From the NCBI GenBank assembly GCA_938028665.1, contig CALIMB010000019.1, positions 1 through 64,000 on the forward strand: DNA of 64,000 bases, written 5' to 3'. Below the pieces are notes generated by a model. The model was not told where the DNA came from. It saw only the letters and a program-made list of their open reading frames with translations, and made no database searches. Positions 8,739-19,660 of the stretch are shown here, piece by piece. Origin of the DNA: an uncultured Thermomicrobium sp. (GTDB lineage Bacteria; Chloroflexota; Chloroflexia; Thermomicrobiales; Thermomicrobiaceae). Position 1 is the first letter of the stretch. Each line of letters starts with the position of its first letter. The position numbers were made by a program, and so were the translations under genes.

Positions 8739-9632
8739 TTAGTGGTATTGCTCCACGGTGATTCCTGCCCTCACCTGCTCCCAGCTCGGCTGGAGGGGTA
8801 CTGCAAGGATGGGGCGAAGGCCACTGCGTTCCAGCGCCAGGGTGAGCTGTTCTGCGGCCGCACGCTGCGGACTCCACGTAAAGACTGTGGGGCCAGCTCC
8901 ACTTGGCCAAGCCCAGCGTGCTCCGGCAGTCAGGAAGGCATCGAGTGTACGCCGAACCGCCTCGAAAGTCAGTAAAGGTCGCAGGAACGCATTGCGCACG
9001 AGCTGTGGGTCAAGGTTCTGACCGAGCCGCAAGCGTTCTGCTTGGCGCAGGGTTGCCATGCCATCGCTGTAGTCGGCAGGGCTCAAAGCAGCGTAGAGCT
9101 GGCGTGTCTTGTGCGCAAGGGTCAGCTCAGGCACGACGAGGACAAACCAGCCGTTTGGTGGCGGGAGGGGCACCAGATCTGTGCCACGGCCGCGCGCCAG
9201 TGCGGTTCCCCCATCCAAAAAGAACGGTACGTCACTGCCAAGTTGGGTGGCGATCGCGACGGCAAGCAGACGTGGGAGTCCAGCGTGGACAAAGGCTCCA
9301 AGTAACGTCCCCGCGTCACTTGAGCCCCCTCCGAGACCTGCTGCGACCGGAATGTGCTTCTCAAGGCTAAGGTGTGCTTCGATCACCACCCCCTTTTCAG
9401 TAAGGAACTGCAAGGCGCGGGCAACGAGGTCGTCGCTAATCCCAGGCGGCGGCTGGTAGGCCAGGCGGGGAGCTGGCTCGAGTATGAGGCGATCGGAGAG
9501 GTCGATCGTTTGCAGAATCGTCACAAGTTCGTGATACCCATCGGGGCGCTTCCCAAGGACTTCAAGTCCAAGGTTCAGCTTGGCCGGAGCAGGCACAACG
9601 AGGGGCTCCCGCACAGTGACACGATAGAGCAT
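8739..9632 (-). CDS. ispE: 4-diphosphocytidyl-2-C-methyl-D-erythritol kinase
   Basis: PAPAKLNLGLEVLGKRPDGYHEL and PVAAGLGGGSSDAGTLL GHMP motifs; start overlaps the ksgA stop. Confidence 0.92.
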   Translation of the reverse strand: MLYRVTVREPLVVPAPAKLNLGLEVLGKRPDGYHELVTILQTIDLSDRLILEPAPRLAYQPPPGISDDLVARALQFLTEKGVVIEAHLSLEKHIPVAAGLGGGSSDAGTLLGAFVHAGLPRLLAVAIATQLGSDVPFFLDGGTALARGRGTDLVPLPPPNGWFVLVVPELTLAHKTRQLYAALSPADYSDGMATLRQAERLRLGQNLDPQLVRNAFLRPLLTFEAVRRTLDAFLTAGARWAWPSGAGPTVFTWSPQRAAAEQLTLALERSGLRPILAVPLQPSWEQVRAGITVEQYH

Positions 9633-10444
9633 CACTCGGACTCCTCGTGGAGCGCGTGGTAGAGGCGCAGCCACTCCTCGAGCGTCAACGTCTCTGCTCG
9701 ATGATCTGGAGCAATTCCGGCGCGGTTGAGGGCAGCTCGCACCTGGTCCTTCGCGAGCCCAAGCCCTGCAGAGAGTGCGTTGAGCAGCTGTTTGCGGCGC
9801 TGGGCAAAGCCAGCTCGGACGATCTCGAAGAATGCCTCCCACTCGCTGCGTGGGAGCGGCGTTTCTCGGCGATCGAGCAGGACAACAGCGCTCTCAACCT
9901 TTGGAGGTGGTGTGAAGGCTCCCGGTCCCACCCGAAAAGCGATACGTGGCCGAGTGAAAAACTGGACGAGTATGGAGAGAAAACTCATCGCTGGTGGTGA
10001 AGCTGCCATCCGTTCGGCGACTTCCCGCTGGACCATAACGACAAGACGTTCTGGCGGGTGCTCGCTCGTCAGAAGCCGGTGCAAAATCGGCGTCGCGACA
10101 TTGTAGGGTAGGTTGGCGACGACGATATACGGTTGACGATCGGTTAGTTGCGCGAAATCGACGGTGAGGGCATCACCGTGCACGATGCGCACGTTCGTGC
10201 TGCGGAATCGCTCGTCAAGCCAGGTGGCTAAGCGTCGATCGAGCTCGATCGCGATGACTGTACCTGCTCGCCGAGCCAGTTCTTCAGTCAGCGTGCCAAG
10301 CCCAGGCCCGATCTCGACAACGAGCGCATCCGGTGGGAGTTGGGCGACCTCGACGATGCGCCGAACAATGGAGGGATCATGCAGGAAGTGTTGTCCCAGA
10401 GCCTTCCGCGGTCGGATTCCCAGAACCTGGAGCACTTGCCGCAC
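9632..10444 (-). CDS. ksgA: 16S rRNA (adenine-N6,N6)-dimethyltransferase
   Basis: RKALGQHFLHDPSIVRRIV, VVEIGPGLGTLTEEL, VVANLPYNVATP. GTG at 10444 just after the selD stop. Confidence 0.92.
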   Translation of the reverse strand: MRQVLQVLGIRPRKALGQHFLHDPSIVRRIVEVAQLPPDALVVEIGPGLGTLTEELARRAGTVIAIELDRRLATWLDERFRSTNVRIVHGDALTVDFAQLTDRQPYIVVANLPYNVATPILHRLLTSEHPPERLVVMVQREVAERMAASPPAMSFLSILVQFFTRPRIAFRVGPGAFTPPPKVESAVVLLDRRETPLPRSEWEAFFEIVRAGFAQRRKQLLNALSAGLGLAKDQVRAALNRAGIAPDHRAETLTLEEWLRLYHALHEESE

Positions 10445-10475
10445 GCGTGTTGGCGGTGTCGCGGCGGATGGTGCG

Positions 10476-11543
10476 TTAGTCTGGGAGCTCGGCAACGATC
10501 TCAACACCAGTGCCCTCGTCCACGAAGCCGATTCGCCACAGCGGCTCCTGCGCTGCGGCGAATGCCTGTTCAAGGTCAGCGGCGCGTTCGCGCGCGATCG
10601 TAAAGAGAAGGCCACCCGACGTCACTGGATCGAAGAGGAGGTCCCACAGGACAGTCGTAATGCCACGGCCGCGCCGGACGACCGCCTCAGGCCCCTCAGC
10701 ATAATAGGAGCGATTGCGGTGCGCGCCGCCGGGCAGGCGCCCGGCACGGGCATACGATTCTGCCCCTTCGATTACTGGGACCCTTCGCGCTGCTATGACA
10801 AGCCGAACACCACTCTTCAGTGCAATCTCGCTTGCATGACCGGCAAGACCATAGCCGGTCACGTCGGTGCAGGCGCGTACCCCGTGCGCCAGCGCAAGCT
10901 GGCTCGCTGTCCGGTTGAGACGCAGCATCCATGAGATGGCTGCTTCAACATGCTCCGGCTCAGCGACATCGGCTTTCAAAGCGGTAGTGATTGCGCCGGT
11001 GCCGATTGGCTTGGTGAGATAGAGTAGTTCCCCAGGCTGCGCGGCTGCCTTCGTGAGGATGCGTGTTGGATCGACACGCCCAGTCACAACGAGACCGTAC
11101 TTCGGTTCATTGTCCGTAACCGTGTGTCCACCGGCGATCGCGACGCCCGCCTCACGCGCCTTGTCATGACCGCCGCGAAAAATCTCGGAGAGGAGCTCGA
11201 GTGGTTGGTCGTTCGGCCAGGCAGCGATGTTCAGGGCCAAGAATGGCTCGCCACCCATGGCGTAGACATCGCTGATCGCGTTTGCCGCCGCGATAGCGCC
11301 GTAGATATAGGGATCATCGACAACAGGAGGGAAAAAATCGACAGTTTGGACAACTGCGATCTCGCCGTCGAGCAGGTAAACCGCAGCGTCGTCACTCGTC
11401 TGCAGACCGACGAGCAACCGCGGATCATGATGGAATTGGAGCGGGCGCAGCACCTGCGCCAGAGCCGCGGGGGCCAACTTCCCCGCTCAACCGGCGCAGC
11501 TGGCCAGCGCGGTCAACCGAACGAGTTCACGGCGGTCGCTCAT
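10476..11543 (-). CDS. selD: Selenide, water dikinase; predicted selenoprotein with Sec at TGA 11489..11487
   Basis: Frame from ATG 11543 reads MSDRRELVRLTALASCAG-[TGA]-AGKLAPAALAQVLRPLQ... and continues as SelD (TSDDAAVYLL, VQTVDFFPPVVDDPY, AGGHTVTDNEPKYG). GGAG upstream of the ATG. The ORF track splits it into 11487..11891 and 10476..11477. Confidence 0.9.
11444..11460 (-). promoter_or_regulatory. Putative bacterial SECIS apical hairpin in selD
   Basis: mRNA GGCGCAG-GUG-CUGCGCC, 7-bp perfect stem; loop starts 34 nt after the UGA and its first base is G. Confidence 0.65.
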
Positions 11544-11874
11544 CCCCGTACTCCGTTCTGCAACGGTCCCCGAAAGAAATGGTACTCCTTCGACGCTCGC
11601 GGGACGAATCAATCGACCGGGGATGGCAGTAGTCGGCTGTATGACACCAGTCCACGCTATCATGCCCTGCCGCGTGCCCGGGACGAACCGATGCTGACAG
11701 GGGATGGTGCGTTGTGAATTTGGCTTGCCGGTAGCGTGCTGGCGCGTGCTTTGCTCTGGCTGTGGTACGGTCAGTCCAGTGCTTTCGATACGCGGTCGAG
11801 AGGGGTACAGAACGGAAAACGGGTCAGCATGGGGCATGACGGTGTCAGTGTGAGAATCCAGAAGAGGGGAAGAA

Positions 11875-12699
11875 ATGGCTGGTATCAGCACGGATGAGCT
11901 TGTGGTGATTGCTCTTGAGATGGCGGGCCTACGGAAGCTTCCTCCGGACAGTGAGGTGTATGTGCCGGGGGAGCAGATCCGGCGACTACTCGTCGCACTC
12001 GATGTTGGTGTTGCAGAACTACTCCTGGCGCGTGAGCTGGGCTGTGATGGGGTACTGGCACATCACCCGGCAGGCGGGCGTGCAGTACTTCGTTTCCCAG
12101 AAGTGCTGGCCCGGCACGTGGAGTTGATGGTCGAACATGGGGTAGCACCGGAGGCGGCCAAGGCCGCGCTGCAGCCGCTGGTCAACCGGGCGGTGTTGCG
12201 GGCACAGGCCGCCAATTACAATCAAGTTCCCACGGCAGCACGACTGCTCGGTGTGCCGTTCTTGAATCTCCATCTCCCGTTGGACGAGATCGGGCGCCGG
12301 ACAATGGTAGAGGCACTTGAGCGATATCAGCGTGAGCTCGGTCGGGAGCTGACTGTTCAGGACGTCATTGATGCACTGCAAACCCTTCCGGAGATCGCTG
12401 AGGCAGCGACACAGATCATGGTCCCGGTCGGCGCGATCGATCGCCCAGCGAAGCGTATCGCGGTTGTGCATGGGGCGGGAACGAATGGTGGTGCCTCTGT
12501 GGCCCAGGCCTATTTCGCGCACGGCGTGGACACAGTGATCTACTTGCACTTGGCGCCGGAGGAGGCGGAGCGACTTCGGGCCACGGAATCTGGCACGGTC
12601 ATTGTCGTCGGTCACGTTGCCGGAGACCGGATCGGGATTGAGCGTTATGTGGCGGAACTTCAGCGCCGTGGCCTCGAAGTCATCCGCCTCGGAATCTAG
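11875..12699 (+). CDS. Nif3-like dinuclear metal center hexameric protein
   Basis: Nif3/YbgI pattern: GVLAHHPAG, NLHLPLDEI, ESGTVIVVGHVAGDRIGIERYVAELQRRGLEVIRL. Confidence 0.75.
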   Translation: MAGISTDELVVIALEMAGLRKLPPDSEVYVPGEQIRRLLVALDVGVAELLLARELGCDGVLAHHPAGGRAVLRFPEVLARHVELMVEHGVAPEAAKAALQPLVNRAVLRAQAANYNQVPTAARLLGVPFLNLHLPLDEIGRRTMVEALERYQRELGRELTVQDVIDALQTLPEIAEAATQIMVPVGAIDRPAKRIAVVHGAGTNGGASVAQAYFAHGVDTVIYLHLAPEEAERLRATESGTVIVVGHVAGDRIGIERYVAELQRRGLEVIRLGI

Positions 12700-13868
12700 C
12701 CGCCAAAGACGCGTGCGATGCGCTCGACTGCACGCTCGAGGAGGTCATCCGCTGTCGCAAAGCTCAGGCGGATACAACTGGAGCCGGACTCGCCGAACGC
12801 GTCGCCGGGAGTCACGCCAACGTATGCTTCCTCGATCAGCTTTTGGGCCACTTCCTGGCCAGACAACCCGGTGCCACTGACATCCGGAAAAGCGTAGAAG
12901 GCGCCTTCTGGTAACGGGCAGCGGAAGCCGGGAATTGCGTTGAGCCGCTCGGTCACGAACCGGCGGCGCCGGTCCCAGGCAGCGACCATTTCAGCGATAG
13001 CATCTTGTGGCCCCTCGAGCGCGGCAACGCCGCCCCACTGCGCGAAGGATGTGGCACAAGTCGCGGAATGGCTGTGCACCTTCATGATCTGGCGGATAAG
13101 TGGAGCAGGGCCGGCAACGTAACCGAGGCGCCAGCCGGTCATCGCGTAAGCCTTAGAGAAGCCGTTCACAGTAAGCGTCCGCTCGGCCATGCCCGGGAAA
13201 GCAGCAAGGCTCAAATGCTCTCGTCCATCATAAATGATCTTTTCGTAGATCTCATCGGAGATAACGAGCAGATCATGTTCCAAAGCGACCGTGACAATCG
13301 CCTCCGCTTCCTCTCGGGTCAGCACGCGCCCAGTGGGGTTGTTCGGACTGTTGGCGATGAGGAGGCGCGTTTGTGGCGTGAGAACCGCCTCGATCGCCTC
13401 CCGGGTAATGCGGTAGTCGTCGGCTGGTTGCAGGGGGACGTGGAGGCAGCGAGCGCCCGCCATGATCACCATCGGCTCATACGAGACCCAACCCGGGTCG
13501 AACATGACCACGTCATCGCCTGGACCAACCAGTGCAAGGATGGAGACGAAGAGGGCTGCTTTGCCGCCAGGTGTGACGATGATCTCCTCGGGGCTTACGT
13601 GGATCCCGTTCTCGCTCGCCAGCTTCCGCGCGATGGCACGGCGGAGCTCCGGAATACCCGCACTCGCCACATAGTGCGTCTCGCCACGGAACATTGCGTC
13701 GGCTGCAGCCTGGCAGATATGGCGAGGGGTTGGGAAATCGGGGTCGCCGCCACCAAGATCGATGACGTCGATACCCTGTTGGCGGAGAGCGCGTGCGCGA
13801 TCGCTGACGGCCAGAGTCGGCGATGGGCGAAGTTGGCGGACACGTGCAGCGACATGATACTGGAGCAC
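12696..13868 (-). CDS. PLP-dependent aminotransferase, class I/II (AspC-like)
   Basis: NSPNNPTGRVLTREE, SDEIYEKIIYDG, NGFSKAYAMTGWRLGY; GTG start after GGAGG. Confidence 0.92.
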   Translation of the reverse strand: MLQYHVAARVRQLRPSPTLAVSDRARALRQQGIDVIDLGGGDPDFPTPRHICQAAADAMFRGETHYVASAGIPELRRAIARKLASENGIHVSPEEIIVTPGGKAALFVSILALVGPGDDVVMFDPGWVSYEPMVIMAGARCLHVPLQPADDYRITREAIEAVLTPQTRLLIANSPNNPTGRVLTREEAEAIVTVALEHDLLVISDEIYEKIIYDGREHLSLAAFPGMAERTLTVNGFSKAYAMTGWRLGYVAGPAPLIRQIMKVHSHSATCATSFAQWGGVAALEGPQDAIAEMVAAWDRRRRFVTERLNAIPGFRCPLPEGAFYAFPDVSGTGLSGQEVAQKLIEEAYVGVTPGDAFGESGSSCIRLSFATADDLLERAVERIARVFGG

Positions 13869-13973
13869 GATTCCTCCTCTCCGGCAGGACCGATCCACTT
13901 TCGTGGCGATTATGCCTTGTGAAGACGTTCATCGTCCTGACATGACTGAGCGCAAAGAGTCGATACTGGACCC

Positions 13974-14002
13974 TTGAAAACTTGCGGTGCGCTGAGTACG
14001 AT
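13974..14002 (+). promoter_or_regulatory. Sigma-70-type promoter of groES-groEL
   Basis: TTGAAA - 17 nt - TACGAT. Confidence 0.75.
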
Positions 14003-14011
14003 ACATGCCGG

Positions 14012-14038
14012 TTAGCACTCGGCAGTGGAGAGTGCTAA
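14012..14038 (+). promoter_or_regulatory. CIRCE operator (HrcA binding site)
   Basis: TTAGCACTC-N9-GAGTGCTAA, exact match to the CIRCE consensus, about 10 nt after the -10 box. Confidence 0.97.
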
Positions 14039-14076
14039 CCAGTCGGCGAGGGAGATCGCTAAGCGAGGGAGGGACG

Positions 14077-14385
14077 ATGATGACAGCGACAGCAACAAAA
14101 ATCCGGCCATTGGGTGATCGGGTCGTGGTGAAGCCGATCCAGCGCGAGGAGGTGACGAAGAGCGGGATCGTGCTTCCCGACACGGCCAAGGAGAAGCCGC
14201 AGCGCGGCCAGGTCGTCGCAGTGGGGCCGGGTCGGATGACGGACGACGGCAAGCGCCTGCCGATGGAGGTCAAGGTTGGCGACGAGGTGCTGTTCGCCAA
14301 ATATGCAGGTACGGAACTGAAGATTGATGACGAGGAGTACCTGATCCTCAGTGAGAAAGACATTTTGGCTGTACTTACCGAATAA
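14077..14385 (+). CDS. groES: Co-chaperonin GroES
   Basis: [36 protein letters not shown]. Confidence 0.97.
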   Translation: MMTATATKIRPLGDRVVVKPIQREEVTKSGIVLPDTAKEKPQRGQVVAVGPGRMTDDGKRLPMEVKVGDEVLFAKYAGTELKIDDEEYLILSEKDILAVLTE

Positions 14386-14395
14386 GTGTCGGTAG

Positions 14396-16057
<1,662 letters not shown>

Positions 16058-16084
16058 TCCCTCCCAAGGCAAACCAGTCACGGA

Positions 16085-16114
16085 CCGGGTGCGCAGGCCA
16101 GCGCACCCGGTTTT
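16085..16114 (+). terminator. Intrinsic terminator of groESL
   Basis: CCGGGTGCGC-AGGCCA-GCGCACCCGG-TTTT. Confidence 0.9.
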
Positions 16115-16218
16115 CTCTTCTCGCTCGTTCGCGTCGGACGGGTACACTCCTGGCAGTGGTCTCGGGTCCGAGCAGCGGGATCGTTAGTGTAGTTGGGGCG
16201 AAAGGAAGCCGAGAGGGG

Positions 16219-17415
16219 ATGGTTGTGCGGCCGCCACGCATTCTCCGCTTTGGCCTCTTCGACGCGTGCTATCCGCGCAATCGTACGACCGCTACGGCGC
16301 TCGCTCTGGCAGGGGCAGAACTACGCGACCTACATATTCCGGCACTGGCTGACGTCCGTGACCGCCTGCAGCCCTCGCGTGATGTCAGTGCTCTGGCACG
16401 TCTTGGCATCCAACTCCTGCGCGGCGAACTCCGGCTCGCGCTAGCTACTCCGCGGCCGCTCGCTTGGGCCGACGCCGTTCTTTTCGGCTATCCAGGGCAG
16501 TGGGATGCAGCACTCTGGGCCTCACTTGTGCGCCTTGCTGGCCGTTGGGTTATTTTCGATCCACTTGTGACGCTCACCGAGACCTTTGTGGAGGATCGTC
16601 AACTTGTTGCCCCGGGATCCTGGCAAGCTCGCTGGTTGCGGCTGCTGGATCAGCGGGCGTTACGCGCTGCTGATCTGATTCTTACTGATACGCCGCAGCA
16701 GGCTGCCTATTGGGCAGCGCTGGCTGGAGTCCCCCTTGAACGCTTTGTAGTGCTTCCGGTCGGCGTAGATGAATCACTTTTCCATTCTCATGGGCACCAC
16801 GCTGTTGAGGCACGAGACGAGGCACGAGATCGTCTCAGCGTTCTCTTTTATGGGACATACAGCCCCTTGCATGGCGCGGAGACGATCGTTGATGCCCTGC
16901 ATCGACTCGAACGTGCTGGTGAGCCGGTGTCGCTCGTGATGATCGGCTCGGGACAACTGGAACTTGCTGTCAGAGGACGTGCCGCTGCACTCGGCCTCCA
17001 TGCGGTTAAGTTTGTGCCATGGGTTCCTGAAGTGGAGCTCGTCCGTTGGATCGCTTGGGCTGACGTTGTGTTGGGTATTTTTGGTGCGACGGCGAAGGCA
17101 GCTCGGGTCGTGCCAAATAAGGTCTACCAAGCTATGGCAATGGGTGCGGCGATTGTCACGCGTGATAGCCCAGCGATACGCTGGCTGGCTGGTCAGGAGG
17201 AGATTGCCCGGCTCGTTCCGCCGGCGGACCCTGACGCTCTTGCCCAGGCTCTGCGCGAGCTCCAGAGACCAGAACGTCGTGCGATGCTAGCAGCTGTCGC
17301 ACGCGCGCGCTACGAGGCGGTCGCATCTGACCGGGCCCGAGCTTCTTGTGTTCGGCGGTTCCTGGAGGATTTGTCGCTTGCACGTTCCAGGAGGCGGAGA
17401 AAGGCAAACAGATGA
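16219..17415 (+). CDS. Glycosyltransferase family 4-like
   Basis: GT-B pattern: VLFYGTYSPLHGAETIVDALHRL, KVYQAMAMGAAIVTRDSPA. Confidence 0.8.
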   Translation: MVVRPPRILRFGLFDACYPRNRTTATALALAGAELRDLHIPALADVRDRLQPSRDVSALARLGIQLLRGELRLALATPRPLAWADAVLFGYPGQWDAALWASLVRLAGRWVIFDPLVTLTETFVEDRQLVAPGSWQARWLRLLDQRALRAADLILTDTPQQAAYWAALAGVPLERFVVLPVGVDESLFHSHGHHAVEARDEARDRLSVLFYGTYSPLHGAETIVDALHRLERAGEPVSLVMIGSGQLELAVRGRAAALGLHAVKFVPWVPEVELVRWIAWADVVLGIFGATAKAARVVPNKVYQAMAMGAAIVTRDSPAIRWLAGQEEIARLVPPADPDALAQALRELQRPERRAMLAAVARARYEAVASDRARASCVRRFLEDLSLARSRRRRKANR

Positions 17416-18350
17416 CTCGGACTGCTCATCGGCGGAAAACGTTCGGGCGCGGCTGGCGGCTGCTCGTGGGAACCGCCGTCGTGATACTTCTAGTTTGGCG
17501 CCTTGGTCCGCACGAGCTCTTCACGGCTCTCACCGCACTATCACCGTTTGTCCTCATACTAGCGGTGATGATCGCGTGTGTACCGCCCGTGTTGCACGCT
17601 TGGCGATGGTGTCGGCTACTAGCGATTTCCGGAAGACGAGTGTCAATTCTTGATGCGCTGCGCGTCACAGTAGCGGCCTCAGTTGCGAACTATGCTCTTC
17701 CTGCTTTTGGTTGGGCACCTGCGAAAGTCGTCGTGACCCAGCGGTGGCTTGGAATTCAGGCGACAAGTTCTGTTCTCACTGTGCTGGTTGAGCATGCGCT
17801 CGACATGATCGTGCTCCTGTTTCTTGGACTGACGGGTCTCGTCGCACTTGGCGTTCCGGTAAAAGTGATGACGATAAGCCTTCCGGGCAATGCGTTCGGA
17901 CTGTCTGCGGTGTTGCTGGCAGGAGTGCTGGGCACTCCTGTTGTCGTGCTTGCGATCTTTCGGTGGGGACGTCGTCTGGTACTGGTGGGTGCTCGGCACG
18001 GGTACCAGATTATGCGCACGCTCTGGCGTGATCCGATCATCTGGATCGCGACGACCGGTCGTTGGAGTGTGGAGTTCGTGCTGCTTGCGCTCCTGACGTG
18101 GGCGAGCGGCCTGCATCTTTCCACAGCAGCGATCCTGGCGTTGCTGGGCGTACCAGGATTGGTCGGTCTCTTCGCACCAGTTCCTGGTGGACTTGGGGTG
18201 CGGGAGGCAACGGGAGTAGTGCTGGCGACCGCGCTCGGCATGAGTGCCGTGGGCGTTGGTGCGGTACTCACTTGGCAACGTCTGGCGGTACTCGCCGGCC
18301 TCGCGGTTGTCGGTGTGGGGAGTTCCTTAGTCCGGAGGCACCCGCAGTGA
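17412..18350 (+). CDS. Lysylphosphatidylglycerol synthase TM region / flippase-like membrane protein (UPF0104)
   Basis: Multi-TM ORF with PAFGWAPAKVVVTQRWLGI and PGLVGLFAPVPGGLGVREA; overlaps both neighbours. Confidence 0.75.
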   Translation: MTRTAHRRKTFGRGWRLLVGTAVVILLVWRLGPHELFTALTALSPFVLILAVMIACVPPVLHAWRWCRLLAISGRRVSILDALRVTVAASVANYALPAFGWAPAKVVVTQRWLGIQATSSVLTVLVEHALDMIVLLFLGLTGLVALGVPVKVMTISLPGNAFGLSAVLLAGVLGTPVVVLAIFRWGRRLVLVGARHGYQIMRTLWRDPIIWIATTGRWSVEFVLLALLTWASGLHLSTAAILALLGVPGLVGLFAPVPGGLGVREATGVVLATALGMSAVGVGAVLTWQRLAVLAGLAVVGVGSSLVRRHPQ

Positions 18351-19660
18351 AGAGGCTGGTCAGTGCCCCGGTCTTGCGAGTCCCGGCATTACCGGATCCC
18401 ATCCTGGCTAGCATTTGGAGTCTGGGCCTGGTGGTCCGGCTTGTGCTTTTGCCAATAACGCTGCATAGCGACCTCTACCAAATTTACTCGCGTTCCCATC
18501 TGGCGGTCACGACGGGTGTGTGGTTCGCCTGGAGTTCCCAGCTCATCGCACAGTTGTTCCATGATGTCTGGCTGTTGCTGGTGACCCCGCTGTTACCGGG
18601 CAGTGATGCCATCTGGTCTGCTACAGCAGGAGTGGCAGGGGTCGGTGCCCAGCCGCACGATCTTGCTCGCTTCCTGGCGTATCCGTATCTGGCACGTGCA
18701 CTGGTGCTGCTCAAGCTTCCCTATGTGGTTGCCGATGCGGTGGTGGGATGGCTTGTGAGCCGTGACATGCCAGTGAAGCAGCGCCGATGGGCACTGGCCC
18801 TGTGGTGGCTAAATCCAATCGTGATCTACACCAGTGCGGTATTCGGTCGGCACGATAGTGTGTGGGTGGCGATACTTCTTACTGGTGCGCTCATCGCTCG
18901 ACAGGGGTCTCGCTGGGCTGGTTTTGTATGCAGCGCAGTCGCGGCCGGCGCGCGATTCTTCCCGGTATTCTTGCTCCCCCTCTATCTAGTGGCGTTTCGG
19001 CGTTCGTGGCGCAGTGTTGTGCTTGGTGGCGTGGTGGTTGTCAGTATGTGGATTTTCATCGATCTCCTCATCGTTGTCCGCAGCGGCACAAGCCCAACAC
19101 TTACCCTCTTAGGCGACTACCCGCATGTTCGATATTTGGTAGCGCTCTCACTTCCGGTCGGTGAGGACATTCCGCTTCCAATCTTCCCTCTGGCCTACAC
19201 CCTGTTCCTCTGCTGGTGGTTGACTGCGGCTCCACAGGGCTGGACTGCCTACCAGGCGGCGGCTGGCGCGACGCTCTGCGGAGTTGTCGCGCTGACGCCG
19301 TTTCATCCGCAGTATGTAATTTGGGCTCTTCCCTTCGCGGTTCCGGTTTTGGCACGGCAGCGTTCAGGTCGTGTGCTTGCTCTCCTTCAGGCCGGACTCT
19401 TTCTTCTTTGGTTGACCCGCTGGGGTGCAGCGGCAACGACTGGGTTGTTCTTGCCGCTTGGAGAAACTTTTGTGTCGACACTGCCCGATCCACAGCTCGT
19501 CGCCACAGCGCTCGTACCTGCTGTAGTCTGGCAGCCGGCGCTGCGTGCAGTCTTCGCTGCCGTGACATTGTGGATCGGGTGGCTGGTACTGCGGGAGCAC
19601 ATGAGCATGACAAGCAAAATGACCAACGAAGTAATAGAGCTGGCGAGGCGGGAACGATGA
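18347..19660 (+). CDS. Polytopic mannosyltransferase-like membrane protein (GT-C type)
   Basis: Multi-TM protein with LHSDLYQIYSRS, WWLNPIVIYTSAVFGRHDSVWVA and FHPQYVIWALPF. GTG start overlapping the previous stop. Confidence 0.7.
   Translation: MKRLVSAPVLRVPALPDPILASIWSLGLVVRLVLLPITLHSDLYQIYSRSHLAVTTGVWFAWSSQLIAQLFHDVWLLLVTPLLPGSDAIWSATAGVAGVGAQPHDLARFLAYPYLARALVLLKLPYVVADAVVGWLVSRDMPVKQRRWALALWWLNPIVIYTSAVFGRHDSVWVAILLTGALIARQGSRWAGFVCSAVAAGARFFPVFLLPLYLVAFRRSWRSVVLGGVVVVSMWIFIDLLIVVRSGTSPTLTLLGDYPHVRYLVALSLPVGEDIPLPIFPLAYTLFLCWWLTAAPQGWTAYQAAAGATLCGVVALTPFHPQYVIWALPFAVPVLARQRSGRVLALLQAGLFLLWLTRWGAAATTGLFLPLGETFVSTLPDPQLVATALVPAVVWQPALRAVFAAVTLWIGWLVLREHMSMTSKMTNEVIELARRER

Noticed and set aside
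11487-11891. 134 aa minus-strand ORF as an independent gene
   Set aside because: Its last 19 codons (MSDRRELVRLTALASCAG) are the selD N-terminus before the Sec TGA; the upstream part lacks protein character.
13005-13922. 305 aa plus-strand ORF
   Set aside because: Antisense to the aminotransferase gene; no domain features.
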